From Lithodes maja (lineage: Eukaryota; Arthropoda; Malacostraca; Decapoda; Lithodidae), in NCBI GenBank assembly GCA_037953745.1, contig JBAKBP010013039.1, positions 1 to 64,000 on the forward strand: a stretch of DNA of 64,000 nucleotides. Direction: 5' to 3'. A program made the translations under genes and the position numbers. A model generated the notes under the pieces. It was not told where the DNA came from. It saw only the letters and a program-made list of their open reading frames with translations, and ran no database searches. Below, in pieces: positions 1 to 10,517 of this stretch. Position 1 is the stretch's first letter; each line of letters begins with the position of its first letter.

Positions 1-1560
1 CTGGCAGCCAGTGCAGTTCTATGTGAAGAGATGTAGTAGGAGTTCTAGGTGGAACACCAAAAATTAGTCTTGCGGCCCTGTTAAGAACAGACTGAACTTT
101 CTTCAAAATATAATTTGGAAGACCCACCAACAGGGCATTGCAATAATCAACACGAGAGAAGACCAATGAGTGAACCAACGTCAGGAGGCAACGTCTGGTT
201 ATAAACGGCTTCACCAAATAGAGATTTCTGATGTGCAAGTAACAACTTTTAACTATCTGGTTTACATGCTCTTTGAAATCTAATCGGGAGTTCACATATA
301 CACCCAGATTTCGAACAGAGTTGGCCGGTCGCAGCTGAGATCCACCCACATTGATGGAGAGGGCACCTACTATATCATCAGCTCTTCTATTTCCTCGGAT
401 GATGAGAATATCAGTTTTACCATCATTTAGTTTAAGTTTTCTCGCTCTCATCCACTTCTTGATATCAGACATCAACAATTCCATCCTTACTCCGTATATC
501 AACTATATTTGTGATTCTCACATAAATCTGGGTGTCATCTGCATAAAAGTGAAAGGTGACATTATGTGCACGAAGCAGAAGAGACAAACTGCTAATATAA
601 ATTATAAATAGGATAGGACCTAAAACTGATCCCTGCGGAACACCATACTGCAGGGGTGTCGAGTCCGAGACCACTTGATTTACCATCACACTCTGGGATC
701 TACCTGACAAGTACGACCCAAGAAGCAAGAGAGCGGAGTCACGCACACCACAATCATAAAGATCACTCAATAACAACTCGTGATCCACTGTGTCAAAAGC
801 CGCAGAGAGATCAAGCAAGACCAATAGTGAGGCCACACCATTGCAAATGTTCTCAACTAGATCATTATGTACTCTAATCAATGCTGTTTCAGTTGAATGA
901 TGCTGTCGGTAAGCAGACTGAAAAATTGGGATAGTTTCATTCTGCTGAAGTAGTGGTTGTAATTGGTCAAGTATTGCACGCTCTAATATCTTTGATATGA
1001 AGGACAGGTTGGAGACAGGACGATAGTTCAACATGTTCTCAACATCAAGTCCAGGCTTCTTTAGAGTAGGTCGGAGTAGTGCATGCTTTTCAGAATGTGG
1101 GAAGCTACCTTCAGAGAAGCACTTATTAATTATTTTGGAAATAAACTCAACTGTGTGATCATAGACTCTTGGTAGCTTGGAAACATTTATGGGATCCAAC
1201 GGGCAAAATGTTTTATTGAGGTTTCTTATGTAGGACGAGATCATGACCACCTCTACTGAGTGAAAGGATGAGAGGACATTATTAGGAATGTGTCGGGGTT
1301 GGAGTACAACTGAAAGTTCTTCACCAACAGAAGCATCATCCAGTTCCTGTCTTATGCGAGTTATCTTGCCCGCCAAAAATTGCCACAAAGTTGGCAGCCA
1401 ACTCGGCATCAGGTACAGAAGGTCTTAAGCTGACTCTTGTTTTTCCAAATAAACTGTTTACAATTGAAGCCAACCTCCTCTGGTCGTTACCACATGAGTC
1501 AACTTTTCCTTGATAATACACTTTCTTTTCATCTTTGATTTTGTGGATATGTAGTACTAT
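1..1560 (-). mobile_element. CR1/L2-like LINE, minus strand, continues past window start
   Basis: A non-LTR retrotransposon reads on the minus strand. From 1568 downwards come the endonuclease-RT linker, the reverse transcriptase and, at 85-1, the start of the C-terminal region (LHIELHWLP type), which continues out of the window. Positions 1-83 are the reverse complement of 1692-1774, so the missing 3' end can be judged from the plus-strand piece at 1693-2287. The RT is broken by frameshifts, so this copy is dead. The clade (CR1/L2/Jockey group) is judged from motif style only. Confidence 0.85.
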
Positions 1561-1568
1561 ATCCACAC
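465..1568 (-). pseudogene. LINE reverse transcriptase, frameshifted
   Basis: This encoded the polymerase that copies LINE RNA into a nicked chromosomal target. The linker (DQRRLASIVNSLFGK) lies in one frame down to about 1370, after which the RT core continues in another. Visible RT blocks are YRPVSNLSFISKILERA, LLDLSAAFDTVDHELL, YGVPQGSVLGPILF and the catalytic box FYADD, intact near 535-550. A second frameshift near 485 moves the thumb segment (KKWMRARKLKLNDGKTDIL) to a third frame. With two frameshifts and no 5' region, I call it a pseudogene. Confidence 0.85.
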
Positions 1569-1692
1569 CAATTTTCAGCCGCCTGACTATAAACGCGCGG
1601 TTTTGGTACGCGTTCAAAAGCTCTGCTCTTAAGAGTCTCCCCGCAGTGCGCCGGGGGAACTCTTATGAGTCTCCCCGCAGCTCCCGGGTTAA
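1569..1692 (-). mobile_element. Left-end remnant of family A TTAA MITE in a LINE
   Basis: The segment ends at TTAA (1689-1692), and the reverse complement reads TTAACCCGGGAGCTGCGGGG. It carries the two palindromes typical of family A (about 1659-1670 and 1625-1636, centres 34 bp apart, the first 27.5 bp from the TTAA). The LINE sequence CTGTTCTTAACAGGGCC, seen uninterrupted at 66-82 in reverse, shows that the MITE entered a TTAA inside the LINE. Positions 1568-1616 also match 21728-21783, next to another family A-like end. The rest of the MITE is missing. Confidence 0.7.
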
Positions 1693-2287
1693 CAGGGCCG
1701 CAAGACTAATTTTTGGTGTTCCACCTAGAACTCCTACTACATCTCTTCACATAGAACTGCACTGGCTGCCAGTAAGAGCAAGAATAGAATTTAAGTTGTG
1801 TTTGGTGACTTTTAAGGTTCTCAAATTTGGTGAGCCTAGGTACCTTGCGGAGCTGCTCAGGCGCCCACCGGCACACCATGTTGTAGTTGTGCGTCATGAC
1901 AATGACCCTTTTCGTCTTGATGAACCAAGGGCTTTCCAGCAGTCTTCTTTCTTTGAGAGGTCATTCTCCTACATGGCTCCGAGGTTGTATAACAGGTTGC
2001 CGCTGTCCATGAGACAACTTAGTTCTGTTGAATGCTTCAAGAGACAACTTAAGACTTTTCTCTTTGAGAGAAGCTATGATCTTGAGAGAGGTGTCATGAC
2101 AGATGGCTATAGAGTTTAGGCTATTTTGCCACTGCTAGTGATTGTTAAATGTGTGTTGTATATAAGCCTTCTTTTGATGCATTGATTTTGTTCTTTTTTC
2201 TTTCTCTTTCCGAGCGCTAGTGAATTCTTCGGAAAAATTGGCGCTTATGAGAAATAAGTAACATGCTTATTATTATTATTATTATTA
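1693..2287 (+). mobile_element. 3' end of CR1/L2-like LINE, plus strand, with ATT tail
   Basis: An open frame to 2119 reads RAARLIFGVPPRTPTTSLHIELHWLPV and onward, the C-terminal domain common in CR1/L2-type LINEs. It is followed by a short 3' UTR and a (TTA)n tract at 2267-2287, the usual tail of this group. It is the same family as the minus-strand copy at 1-1560 but inverted relative to it. Everything upstream of the TTAA at 1689 is missing, so the two pieces were brought together by rearrangement or by two independent truncated insertions. Confidence 0.8.
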
Positions 2288-3108
2288 CATGAGGCCAGCT
2301 AGATGGGGGCAAATGTCGATGATATCAATAATAAGAGCACAAACCTGCAATCCAGCGTAGACCAAACTTAACACGTAGCGATCAAGAAGCGTAGGTTGAA
2401 GAGCAGCATGGCTCCGTGCAAGACCCCTCAACTACATGAGAAAATCTACAGTAAATTGCACTAGCCCACGTGGAAGCATACTGTTGCACACCCAAAATGG
2501 ACCGAACAACAGGCCCCGGTTCACTAAAAAAAAGCCTCATGACTATCAGCGAACTAACAATGAGCTAGGGTAATGAAACAAGCACGTGGGAGCCTCGCCT
2601 TATCACAACGAGGACCCCTCCTAACACACTCGCCTTTACTAAGTACTGTACCCGGAGAACAGTCTCCAGGGCCAGAGAAAGGACGTACACAGCCTACTCC
2701 TAGTCTATAAGCTACCTGACCTAAGCACTTAGCACGCACATATGAGCAAAAGACTCACCATGTCCGAGGGTAGGTGAAGAATAAAGGAGAGCTGGAACGC
2801 CCTCGAGACACGTCCGACTCGTACGGACCCAGGAGAAGTAAGAGCGAGGGATAGCTTCGATGGGCGGAGCAAAGCGTGCGGAAATAGCAGACGCATGAGA
2901 AGCGCAAGGCTAGATCAAGTTTAATTTTTATTTGTACATTATTTTTTGCTAATTTTTTCTAGTAGTGGTACCCACATCATATTGGACGAGTCCGTGAGTT
3001 TTTGTTTTAAAGCGTTTCGCTCACGATGTGTGGCAATCGTATTTTGTTCTCTCCTGGGCGGGAAGTTTGAAAGACAAGCTTGAGTTCAAAGATTGGCCAT
3101 AAACAATG
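2288..3108. other. Unassigned, no gene seen
   Basis: There are no long open frames with recognisable content, no terminal repeats and no clear match to other parts of the window. It is moderately GC-rich to about 2900 and AT-rich after that. It is the flank of pB1. Confidence 0.5.
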
Positions 3109-3313
3109 TTAACCCTTTAACCCCGGGTGGTACACGTGTGTACCATTATGGTTTGACCCGAGGAACCCGGGTGGTACAACACTGTACCATTGCTTGCGTG
3201 TGTGCTTTCGAATGGCGCGCGTAAATATTTCGTTCCGTGGTCACCAGGCGTCGCTAGGCGACGCCACCAGACAGCATGTACGCCACCAAAACAGTCTCTA
3301 CCCTGCCGCCAAC

Positions 3314-6248
3314 ATGGATACTAGCCCAAAAAGTGATTCCCTTGTGTCCGATTCTACGCTCCCTTCGACGCCTGCCCATGTTCGTCGCGCCCTAACGCAA
3401 AGGCACGTACAAGATGCGTTGACTCCCGGAGGTATTGAAATAGCTTTGAGGAGTTATGAACGTGGTGAAGGCAAAAATAGTGTTGATGACTTGGGCAGTG
3501 ATAGCTCCGAGTCTTATCAGTCTCACTATAGTGAAGATTTTGACGATCTACACGAAATCCATGAAAGAGACGCGCTTTTTATTGGATTTGAGCATGACGA
3601 TGAAAGTGATGATAGTACTGAACGTGATATAGTTGTGCAAGGTGATGAGAGTGTAGTGAGAGTGAGCGAATGGGACAGCACTAGGTCGACTGCCAAGTTT
3701 AGGTTGAGTGACACGACACCTAGCCCTTCGCCAGCTAAATCCCCATTCAAGATACGTTTCTATAAGAAGCAAGTTCTGAAAAAGGCGGCCGCAGCAGCCA
3801 GGAAAGAGGCCCTAAAACTTGGTGAGGGAGCAGTGCGTGAGGGTGCCAGTGAGGCTGCGCGTGAGGCCGAGGTTGACCCGCCATTGTCTTCCTTATCTAC
3901 CCACGCCACCCAAGTTGCCCCAGGCGCCCGCCATTCTTCCCCACCACCACCAGCACTGCCTAGGGTTGAGGACCCCCCACTTTCGGCCTATTTACCCCCT
4001 ATTTCCACCCGAGAGGAGACATACTACTAAAGAAAAGGGAAAAGGGAGAAAATATGTTAAAAAAGGAGCTACAAGTAGGCGCTCTTTGTTCGAGGCTCCC
4101 GCGGCTTCCACCCCTGCCGCTCCCAGCCATACGCCCCCGCAAGTTTCCCCAGGGTCCACCCCACCTCTCCAGCCTACAACAGAGGTTCCTCATGATGTTT
4201 TTGACCTCGCATCCATACCTGCACCTACAGACACTGAACCAGTGCTGTCTACGACTCGTCGTAGGCCAAGGAGCCCCGAACCTCTGCATGAAGATGACAG
4301 AGCCTTACCTCCCACTCCTTCCCCACCTCGCCGACCTACACGCCGCCCATGCATCATTCGTTCCCCGCGAGATTATGAGGGGGGCTCTGAAGATGAAGGG
4401 CACCTCACAGATGACTCTGGCCATGATTACCTGGGTCCACCGTCAGGGCAAGATGACGGCTCTGACGACAACGACGATGACTTTATGGACATCGACGACC
4501 CTCAACCCAGACGCTTTGCCCAGGGCCGTCGTGCTCCTGGCCGCCCTGGCCGCCTGGCTGGCCGCCGGGCCAGGCCTGGGCGCCGTCGCGCTCCTGGCCG
4601 CCCTAGGGTGCGCGCCGCCAAAGTTCGTGGGCGTGCTGCCCCCGCTGTAGCTCCTCGTCAGCGTCGCCAGAAGGACGCATTTTATATTTTCAACTGGCAG
4701 GATGTGGCTGCTGATGAAGTCATTGACCCTGATGTAACCCCTTTTGATGAGGTACAGGATGCTCCAGGAGTTACCCCAAGTTTTCCTGCAGGCCCCAATG
4801 CTCGACCACATGAGCTTTTTGAGGCATTTTTTGATAAGGAGGTTACTGACTTTGTCATACAAGAGACAAATAAGCACTACCAAGTCCAGGTTAACTTTTT
4901 TGGCAAGGTGACCAAGGGCCACATGAAGCGGTGGACCCCAGTGACTCATCCCGAGTTCATGGTGTTCCTGGCAATCACCATGCTAATGCCTCATGTGAAG
5001 AAGCACAGGTTGGCTGACTATTGGATCACCAAAGATCTGATATCCACCCCTGCCTTCGGGAAATACATCTCTCGGGACCGGTACCTCGACATCCTCGGAG
5101 CGCTCCATCTTGTCACCAACACCGACATGCATCTCCCTGACAAACTGTGGAAGATTAGGACGTTGTACGAGATGATGAGAAAACGTTTCACGTCCTACTT
5201 CATGCCCTTCTGCAACGTCTGTATTGACGAGTCTCTTGTGCTGTTCCGGGGAAAGCTGAGCTTCAGGCAGTACATCCCCTCAAAGAGACATCGCTTTGGT
5301 ATAAAGTTCTTTGTGCTGTGCGATTGCCAAACTGGCTATGTCCTGGACTTCCTGGTCTACAGCGGGAAGGAAGGGGACGTGGCAATAGACCCCCTCATTG
5401 GCTTTGGCGGAGCAGTGGTTCAAGCCATGATGAACCGGTACTTCCAAAAGAATCACGTCCTCTACACGGACAACTACTACACGTCCCCCACTCTCTCAAA
5501 GTACCTCCATCAGCGCCAGACGGGGACTGTAGGCACAGTTAGAGCAAAAAGGAAGGGCATGCCAAGTTTCCCTCCTAAAACAAAGAAAGGCGATGTCTTC
5601 AAGAAGAAGTCGGGACCCATTCTGGCTATCCACTGGCACGACCAGCGGAAGGTCAACCTCCTGAGCACCGTCCACAAGGGGGAAATGGTTGAGACTGGCA
5701 AGGTGGATCGCCGCACCCAAGTCAGGGTGACCAAGCCCGATGCTGTAATTGACTACAACATAAATATGAGGCTGGTGGACAAGTCCGACATGCAGATAGG
5801 CTTCATCGACTGTCTGCGTACCTCGTGCAGATGGTACAAAAAGTTCTTTCTGCACATGGTGGACATGTCAATGCTGAATGCCTATAATATCTACAGGCTT
5901 CGGAATCCGCGCACACCCAGGAAGTTCAGTAGCCTGCGGAGGTTCCAAAAACAGGTGTTGGTGGAGCTCCTGGACAGGTATGCTATGCCACAGAGGGCAG
6001 TGGTACAACCTGGGCGCCCCGTTCAGGACCGCATGCAGTGTGCACAGTATCTAAATGTGCACAAGCTCGGTTACCTGCCTCTGGAACGAGATGGAGTCAC
6101 CATTAGCAGAAGGCGGTGCCATGTCTGCTGGAACAGCCAGGTGAGGCCGAGGAAGCAGAAAAAGACCACCATGCAGTGTGTGGAGTGCCAGCTGTCACTA
6201 TGTGCTATACCGTGCTTTGCTGAATACCACACCAAGCAGGAGTACTAA
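3314..6248 (+). pseudogene. piggyBac transposase of pB1, one frameshift
   Basis: The first section, from ATG 3314 (an in-frame ATG also exists at 3194), is acidic and low complexity and ends in a stop at 4028-4030. The remainder, to 6248, lies in the next frame and overlaps it. It contains a Pro/Arg-rich linker with GRPGRLAGRR-type basic repeats, then the DDE_Tnp_1_7 fold: PFDEVQ, HRLADYWITKD, first Asp in CIDESLVLFRG (about 5226), second in LYTDNYYTS (about 5468), third in LVDKSDMQIGF (about 5778). A cysteine-rich C-terminal zinc domain follows (CHVCWN, CVECQLSLC, PCFAEYHT). All three catalytic Asp are present. The frameshift falls between about 3900 and 4020, where a run of six C lies at 3971-3976. 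It could be a real mutation or a base-call error. Confidence 0.85.
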
Positions 6249-6424
6249 CTAATAATCATAGTGAAAGTACCAAAGACTGACAATATGTATGTATATAGGC
6301 AACAAGTGGAAATAAAACAATGTACAGGTGTATTGTGATAAAAAAGTCATGTATTATGAAAACATATATAAATAAGTGAAAAAAGACACAATAAATTGTA
6401 TATAAAACGTTTACAAAGCATATA

Positions 6425-6945
6425 ACTAAGTGAAAGTGACACATGACATAATATTAGATGGCCAAAGTATAATAAACACCTGTGATAACGAATAATCAGT
6501 GCCTAATATAACAATAACCTACCTCAATTACTAATAAAATGTACCGTATCAAGTGAAAATGAGCATTATCAGTGACAGTGACACTCTCTCAAGCATATTT
6601 ACCAAAGTGAAAGTGACACACGAACTAATATTAGATGGCCAAAGTATAATAAACACCTGTGATAACGAATAATCAGTGCCTAATATAACAATAACCTACC
6701 TCAATTACTAATAAAATGTACCGTATCAAGTGAAAATGAGCATTATCAGTGACAGTGACACTCTCTCAAGCATATTTACCAAAGTGAAAGTGACACACGA
6801 ACTAATATTAGATGGCCAAAGTATAATAAACACCTGTGATAACGAATAATCAGTGCCTAATATAACAATAACCTACCTCAATTACTCATAAAAACTACGG
6901 TATCGAGTGAAAATGGGAAATATTAGTGACAATGATAGCCTAATA
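6425..6945. repeat. 177 bp tandem repeats in the pB1 3' region
   Basis: The block starting TTAGATGGCCAAAGTATAAT occurs at 6454, 6631 and 6808, giving an exact period of 177 bp over nearly three units. Each unit contains AGTGAAAGTGACAC or close variants. It lies between the transposase stop and the right end. pB2 has an unrelated-length array with the same short motif in the same place. Confidence 0.9.
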
Positions 6946-7204
6946 CACATATTTTATATAATTGGACTCCAAATAACTATAATAACATCACTATCAATAC
7001 ATAAAATCGCCTCCGGGAGGTAAAAAGTTTGGCGCGACGAGTGGCTAAGTGCGCAGTAGGTTAGCCAAGCCGGGGCCTGGGCCAAGGCGACGCATCCGAA
7101 CGCGGGATGATTTTCACGCATAAAAATCACTCCACTTCCCGCGCTCACCATTATGCAATCACTTGGGCTAGAGACCTCTACTCAACGGCATTCTACACAT
7201 GAAG

Positions 7205-7255
7205 GTTTGTGCAACATTTTTCTGTTTTTTTATAACTTTGTGTAATGTATTTCAG
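7205..7255 (+). other. Intron-like GT...AG segment near pB1 right end
   Basis: AAG/GTTTGT is followed by a T-rich tract and TTTCAG/G at 7255, 94 bp from the right TTAA. pB2 has a stronger equivalent at 28171-28257 and the 487 bp MITE keeps a donor-like CAG/GTAAAT at 10946. All three directly follow a block related to TAGAGACCTCTACTCAACG. Function is inferred only. Confidence 0.35.
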
Positions 7256-7349
7256 GAGTAACATGTGAATCAACATGGACCAAAATTCCTGAAAACCCCC
7301 GGTCACAGAGTACAGTTACGATATTCCCTAGCCGGGGTTGGAGGGTTAA

Positions 7350-7900
7350 GGCACATCGTCAATGATGAAGGGGCCACTAATAAATAATACCAGATTAGCG
7401 TATAGTGATGGAAATATACTGAAATGTCATTAAATGCCTAGTAAATTAATTTATATTGAGATGTGATATTATTATTTACTTATTATTGACGAGGGCAAAT
7501 ACAGAGTCGATATACTGGCGCTGTGTTTATATTTATCACCTTGAGCATTGGTGTGGATTTTTGGCAGAGTCGATATTTGTAGCACTCGTACAAATTTTGG
7601 GCAGAGTCGATATATGTAGACAAACTTATTAACACTTTTTAGGGATTTTGGTAGAGTTGATATCTGGGAACTCTAACTTTATTTGGACACTGGGCACACT
7701 GGTATAATTTGGCAGAGTCAATAATTGTGGACTCTGACTTCTTATGCCTCGTCACTGGTATCGACTTAGTTCAGTTTTCCAATACTGATTCCAATAGGCA
7801 CTTGGAATAACTAAAGGCTTGTTAGGTAGCAGCTTGCAGTCTTCTGAATCTCCGTAGGCCGTCTAGGTTGGCCTGTCGTGTGAAGTAGGATACAGATGGG
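7350..7900. repeat. Intergenic region with a repeated GGCAGAGTCGATAT motif
   Basis: No gene is visible. Between about 7499 and 7745 variants of GGCAGAGTCGATATTTG recur five times (near 7505, 7565, 7602, 7650 and 7716) at irregular 37-66 bp intervals. The rest is AT-rich. This may be an old minisatellite or part of an unrecognised element. Confidence 0.5.
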
Positions 7901-8520
7901 TTAACCCGGCAAGTGCAGATCTACTTATATAAGGTGTGACGGTGCGCTGCGGAACTCCTTATATAATCCAAGGCCTAAAAAAAAAAAACATTTAAACCAG
8001 CCCAGTATCAATTGATTTTTTTTTTTTTTTTTTTTTTTATTGCCCCTTGGCCATGCCAAATATCACTCCTCCACATCCCCTCCTTCCCCCACCCCCCTTC
8101 AATTATCACCTATTCTCTCTCTTATTCCCTTATTTCGTTGGTATATTTTCGTGCTATCAATTGCGATTCATAAGCAAGCTGTGCTTGTATGTGCTACACA
8201 GCGAATGAAAGAGAGAAAGAGAGAGAACAACACGACAATGTCGCTCCAGACGTCGTGAGGGGTGGATGTTGGCAGGCTGGCTCGCACTCGATGACTATAA
8301 CTCCTGATCTCATTTGCCGATTTTGACCAGCCAAACGCTGTTTCCACTTGTTTTATTGTTGTAACAGGTTAATATCTTCATAATCAACGTAAAATAGGCG
8401 CATATGTTTAAGTATTAATGATATTTATGGTACGACTACGATTTGAGTGAAGGAAACAGTCTAAATACCTCCGTACAGGGAGGGGTGGCCACTACTCCAC
8501 CTGCGCAGCGGAGAGGTTAA
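7901..8520 (+). mobile_element. Family A TTAA MITE (palindrome variant)
   Basis: TTAA at 7901-7904 and 8517-8520 bound a 620 bp non-coding element. Its body matches other family A copies: a T run, GGCCATGCC, CAATTATCACCTATTCTC, TTTTGACCAGCCAAACGCTG and GGCGCATATG. The right end reads CAGCGGAGAGGTTAA. Here the left-end palindrome is CTTATATAAG at 7924-7933 with a second at 7958-7967, where other copies have ACTCTTAAGAGT. Centre positions are identical. It is probably mobilised by a piggyBac-type transposase. Confidence 0.88.
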
Positions 8521-9000
8521 TTGGCTTGGGGTCTTAAATGTGGCTCCGTAACTATAATAGTTGGGCACCGCATCGGACGAACGTGAGTATATATAGCATA
8601 TAGCTTAGAGATACTCGACTATCCTGACCTTTATATTAACCGGTGATGAAGTTCTGTTCAGGTACCGGTACTCTTGAATTGGGGTCTTTAATATAGTGCC
8701 TCAGTTATGACGAAGTAGCACTACTGTATATCGGGCTAACGCGAGGAGACAGTGTCTTCTCGACTGCCACTGACCTTTGTAAGAGGTTCAAGGAACTAGG
8801 GGCGGTGTTTAAACCTTTTAGTTGCAAAGTCTAATGGTATGCCACAGACAGAATGCACCTAGGACTTCTATATGCTGAGTACCTGTGAAGGTGTCTCGCA
8901 GAGCCCTTACCTACAAAAGTGACCGTGGTATGCCAAAATCCCCTGTGAGGGGACTTTGACACATTTGAAGGAGTGTTTGGAGGTATGGAGGGGAATTATC
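8521..9000. other. Unassigned spacer with GGTATGCC motifs
   Basis: There is no gene. TGGTATGCCA-type motifs occur near 8837 and 8930, as they do again at 11660-11925, suggesting that 8521-9000 and 11622-11960 are parts of one older sequence split by the MITE cluster. Confidence 0.4.
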
Positions 9001-9169
9001 TCACTTAAAAAAAAAAAAAAAAAAAAAATTGAGGTATGGAGGGAATTATCTCACTTAAAAACAATGTTTTTTTTTTGTTTTTTTTAAGTGCCACTGGGGT
9101 GTTTTAATTTTTTTTTTTTTTTTTAGGCCTAGGATCTTAAGTCTCCCCGCAGTCGCCCAGTAAAACCTC

Positions 9170-10442
9170 TTAACCTCTGAAGTGCGCATGGGGGTAATTG
9201 GAAACGTCCCCCTGTGCTGACGTATTTGAGGTGTTTCCGTCACTAAAATATTCATTGTGCCATTAACCCGGCAAGCGCGATAGGCCTCACGGAAGGCTTC
9301 CTATAGGGAACGCGATAGGCCTCACGGAAGCAAGACCATAAAAAAAGCCTTCCATAAAAAAAAAGGGCCTATCAAAACAAAGGAATTTGTCTCTAGGTGA
9401 GATAATTCCCCTCCAGTACTCATCCATGTAAATCTCACCCACCCCCCTCCCCTCCTTCCCCACCTTGTTCCCCCCTCCCTCCCCTCCTCAATTATCACCT
9501 ATTTTTCCTCTTATTATCATCATTTATCGGTTATTTTTCTCTCCCGCGATAATGTAGCACAAGTGGGTTGCAGAAAAGATCGTTATGCAACACCCAGACA
9601 CCGGCCCACACCGCCCCGCTCGTCTCAGTTACCTCACAGACAGCGAGAGAGGAGGGTTGCCTGTGGCTCTCTCTCGCCTGAGATTATGACCGGGTGGCCA
9701 ATATCTTCGTTTTTCACCACCCAAATGCTTTTCCCACTTATTTTAGCACTCTTGAAGGTTCATATATACATCATATATGTAAAATAAAAGCATACCGAAA
9801 ACAAATAATGCTCTATATTGTAAATATAACGAATTCTGTCAGAATCCAAGGCTAGAAATGCACAAATAACTACCCTAGCCCCTAGGTCTATTTCGCGCTT
9901 GTCAGGTTAATAGCATTAATACTTATCCATATGCGCCTATTATGGGTTGATTATAAAGGTATTAACCTGAAACAACAATAAAACGAGTGAAAACAGCGTT
10001 TGGATGGTCAAAATCGGAGATATAGCCCGCGAGTTGTATAATGTATGGGTGAGGCAAACTGCTTTCCCGCCAATTTCCCCCAAGGCCACTGAGACACAGT
10101 CGATCGATACTCTCTCTCTCTCTCTTGCACTCGCTTGCCATCAGTGATGACAACACCCTGCTTGCAACTCGCTAATGTTAGCACGAAAATATACCTCAGA
10201 ATAAGGGAATAACAGGGAAAATAGGTGATAACTGAAGGAGAGGAGGAAAGTGGGGAAGGAGGGGAGGTAGAGGACTGAGATTTTGCATGGCCCAGGGGCC
10301 AAAAATAAAAATAAAAAAATATTTTTTTTTTTTTTTTTTTTTTCGATGTCAAAAGTTTATTTATTTTTTCACTCACTCATAAGAGTCTCCCCGCAGTCCG
10401 CCGGGGGAACTCTTAAGAGTCTCCCGGCAGTTCCCGGGTTAA
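9170..10442 (-). mobile_element. Family A MITE, minus strand, carrying a family D element
   Basis: TTAA lies at 9170-9173 and 10439-10442. Without the insertion at 9263-9906 the element is about 629 bp. The body (TTTGGATGGTCAAAATCGGAG, the CT-rich segment, GGGGCCA plus an A/T run) is almost identical to the copy at 10518-11621. The left-end palindromes have centres at 10414.5 and 10380.5, that is 27.5 bp from the TTAA end and 34 bp apart. It is non-coding. Confidence 0.88.
9263..9910 (+). mobile_element. Family D TTAA element, 648 bp, inserted in family A
   Basis: TTAA sits at 9263-9266 and 9907-9910. The terminal repeats are long: the left reads TTAACCCGGCAAGCGCGATA and the reverse complement of the right TTAACCTGACAAGCGCGAAA. 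The left end contains the direct repeat CGCGATAGGCCTCACGGAAG twice (about 9277 and 9312). There is no transposase. A second, right-truncated copy lies at 29171-29928. Confidence 0.88.
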
Positions 10443-10471
10443 GAGTCTCCCGGCAGCTGCCGGGGTAATAG

Positions 10472-10517
10472 TAGAGTGTTGAAGTGTAGTATTCCTGGAT
10501 ACTTCAACTTTCTACTA
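10472..10517. repeat. Short hairpin between two MITE copies
   Basis: TAGTAGA...GTTGAAGT pairs with ACTTCAAC...TCTACTA over 46 bp with few mismatches. Related sequence (TGGATACTTCAACCCTTTACT) occurs at 11742-11762, so this is part of the older host sequence. Confidence 0.55.

Larger units (their letters stand above)
3109..7349 (+). mobile_element. piggyBac element pB1, TTAA-flanked, nearly complete
   Basis: The element is bounded by TTAA at 3109-3112 and 7346-7349. The terminal repeats match: the left reads CCCTTTAACCCCGGG and the right, reverse-complemented, CCCTCCAACCCCGGC. The left end has two 16 bp palindromes, GGTACACGTGTGTACC (3129-3144) and GGTACAACACTGTACC (3173-3188), 44 bp apart. 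The order is left end, transposase (3314-6248), 177 bp tandem repeats, a conserved subterminal block and the right end. PiggyBac transposases excise and insert precisely at TTAA. This is the least damaged element in the window. Confidence 0.93.
9048..10474 (-). mobile_element. Old family A MITE, split by another copy in its own palindrome
   Basis: The pieces 10474-10443 and 9169 to about 9060 read on the minus strand as the left part of a family A MITE: CCGGCAGCTGCCGGGAGACTC, then GAGGTTTTACTGGGCGACTG, then AGGCCT and A runs. Between ACTC and GAGG sits the complete copy 9170-10442, flanked by TTAA. The host palindrome ACTCTTAAGAGT has TTAA at its centre, so the second MITE entered that TTAA. 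The right part of the host MITE is not recognisable left of about 9060. Confidence 0.65.

Noticed and set aside
3526..3772. Minus-strand frames opposite the pB1 transposase
   Set aside because: Shadows of the acidic N-terminal segment.
8040..8258. Open frame in the family A MITE
   Set aside because: Not conserved in other copies of the MITE; low-complexity product.
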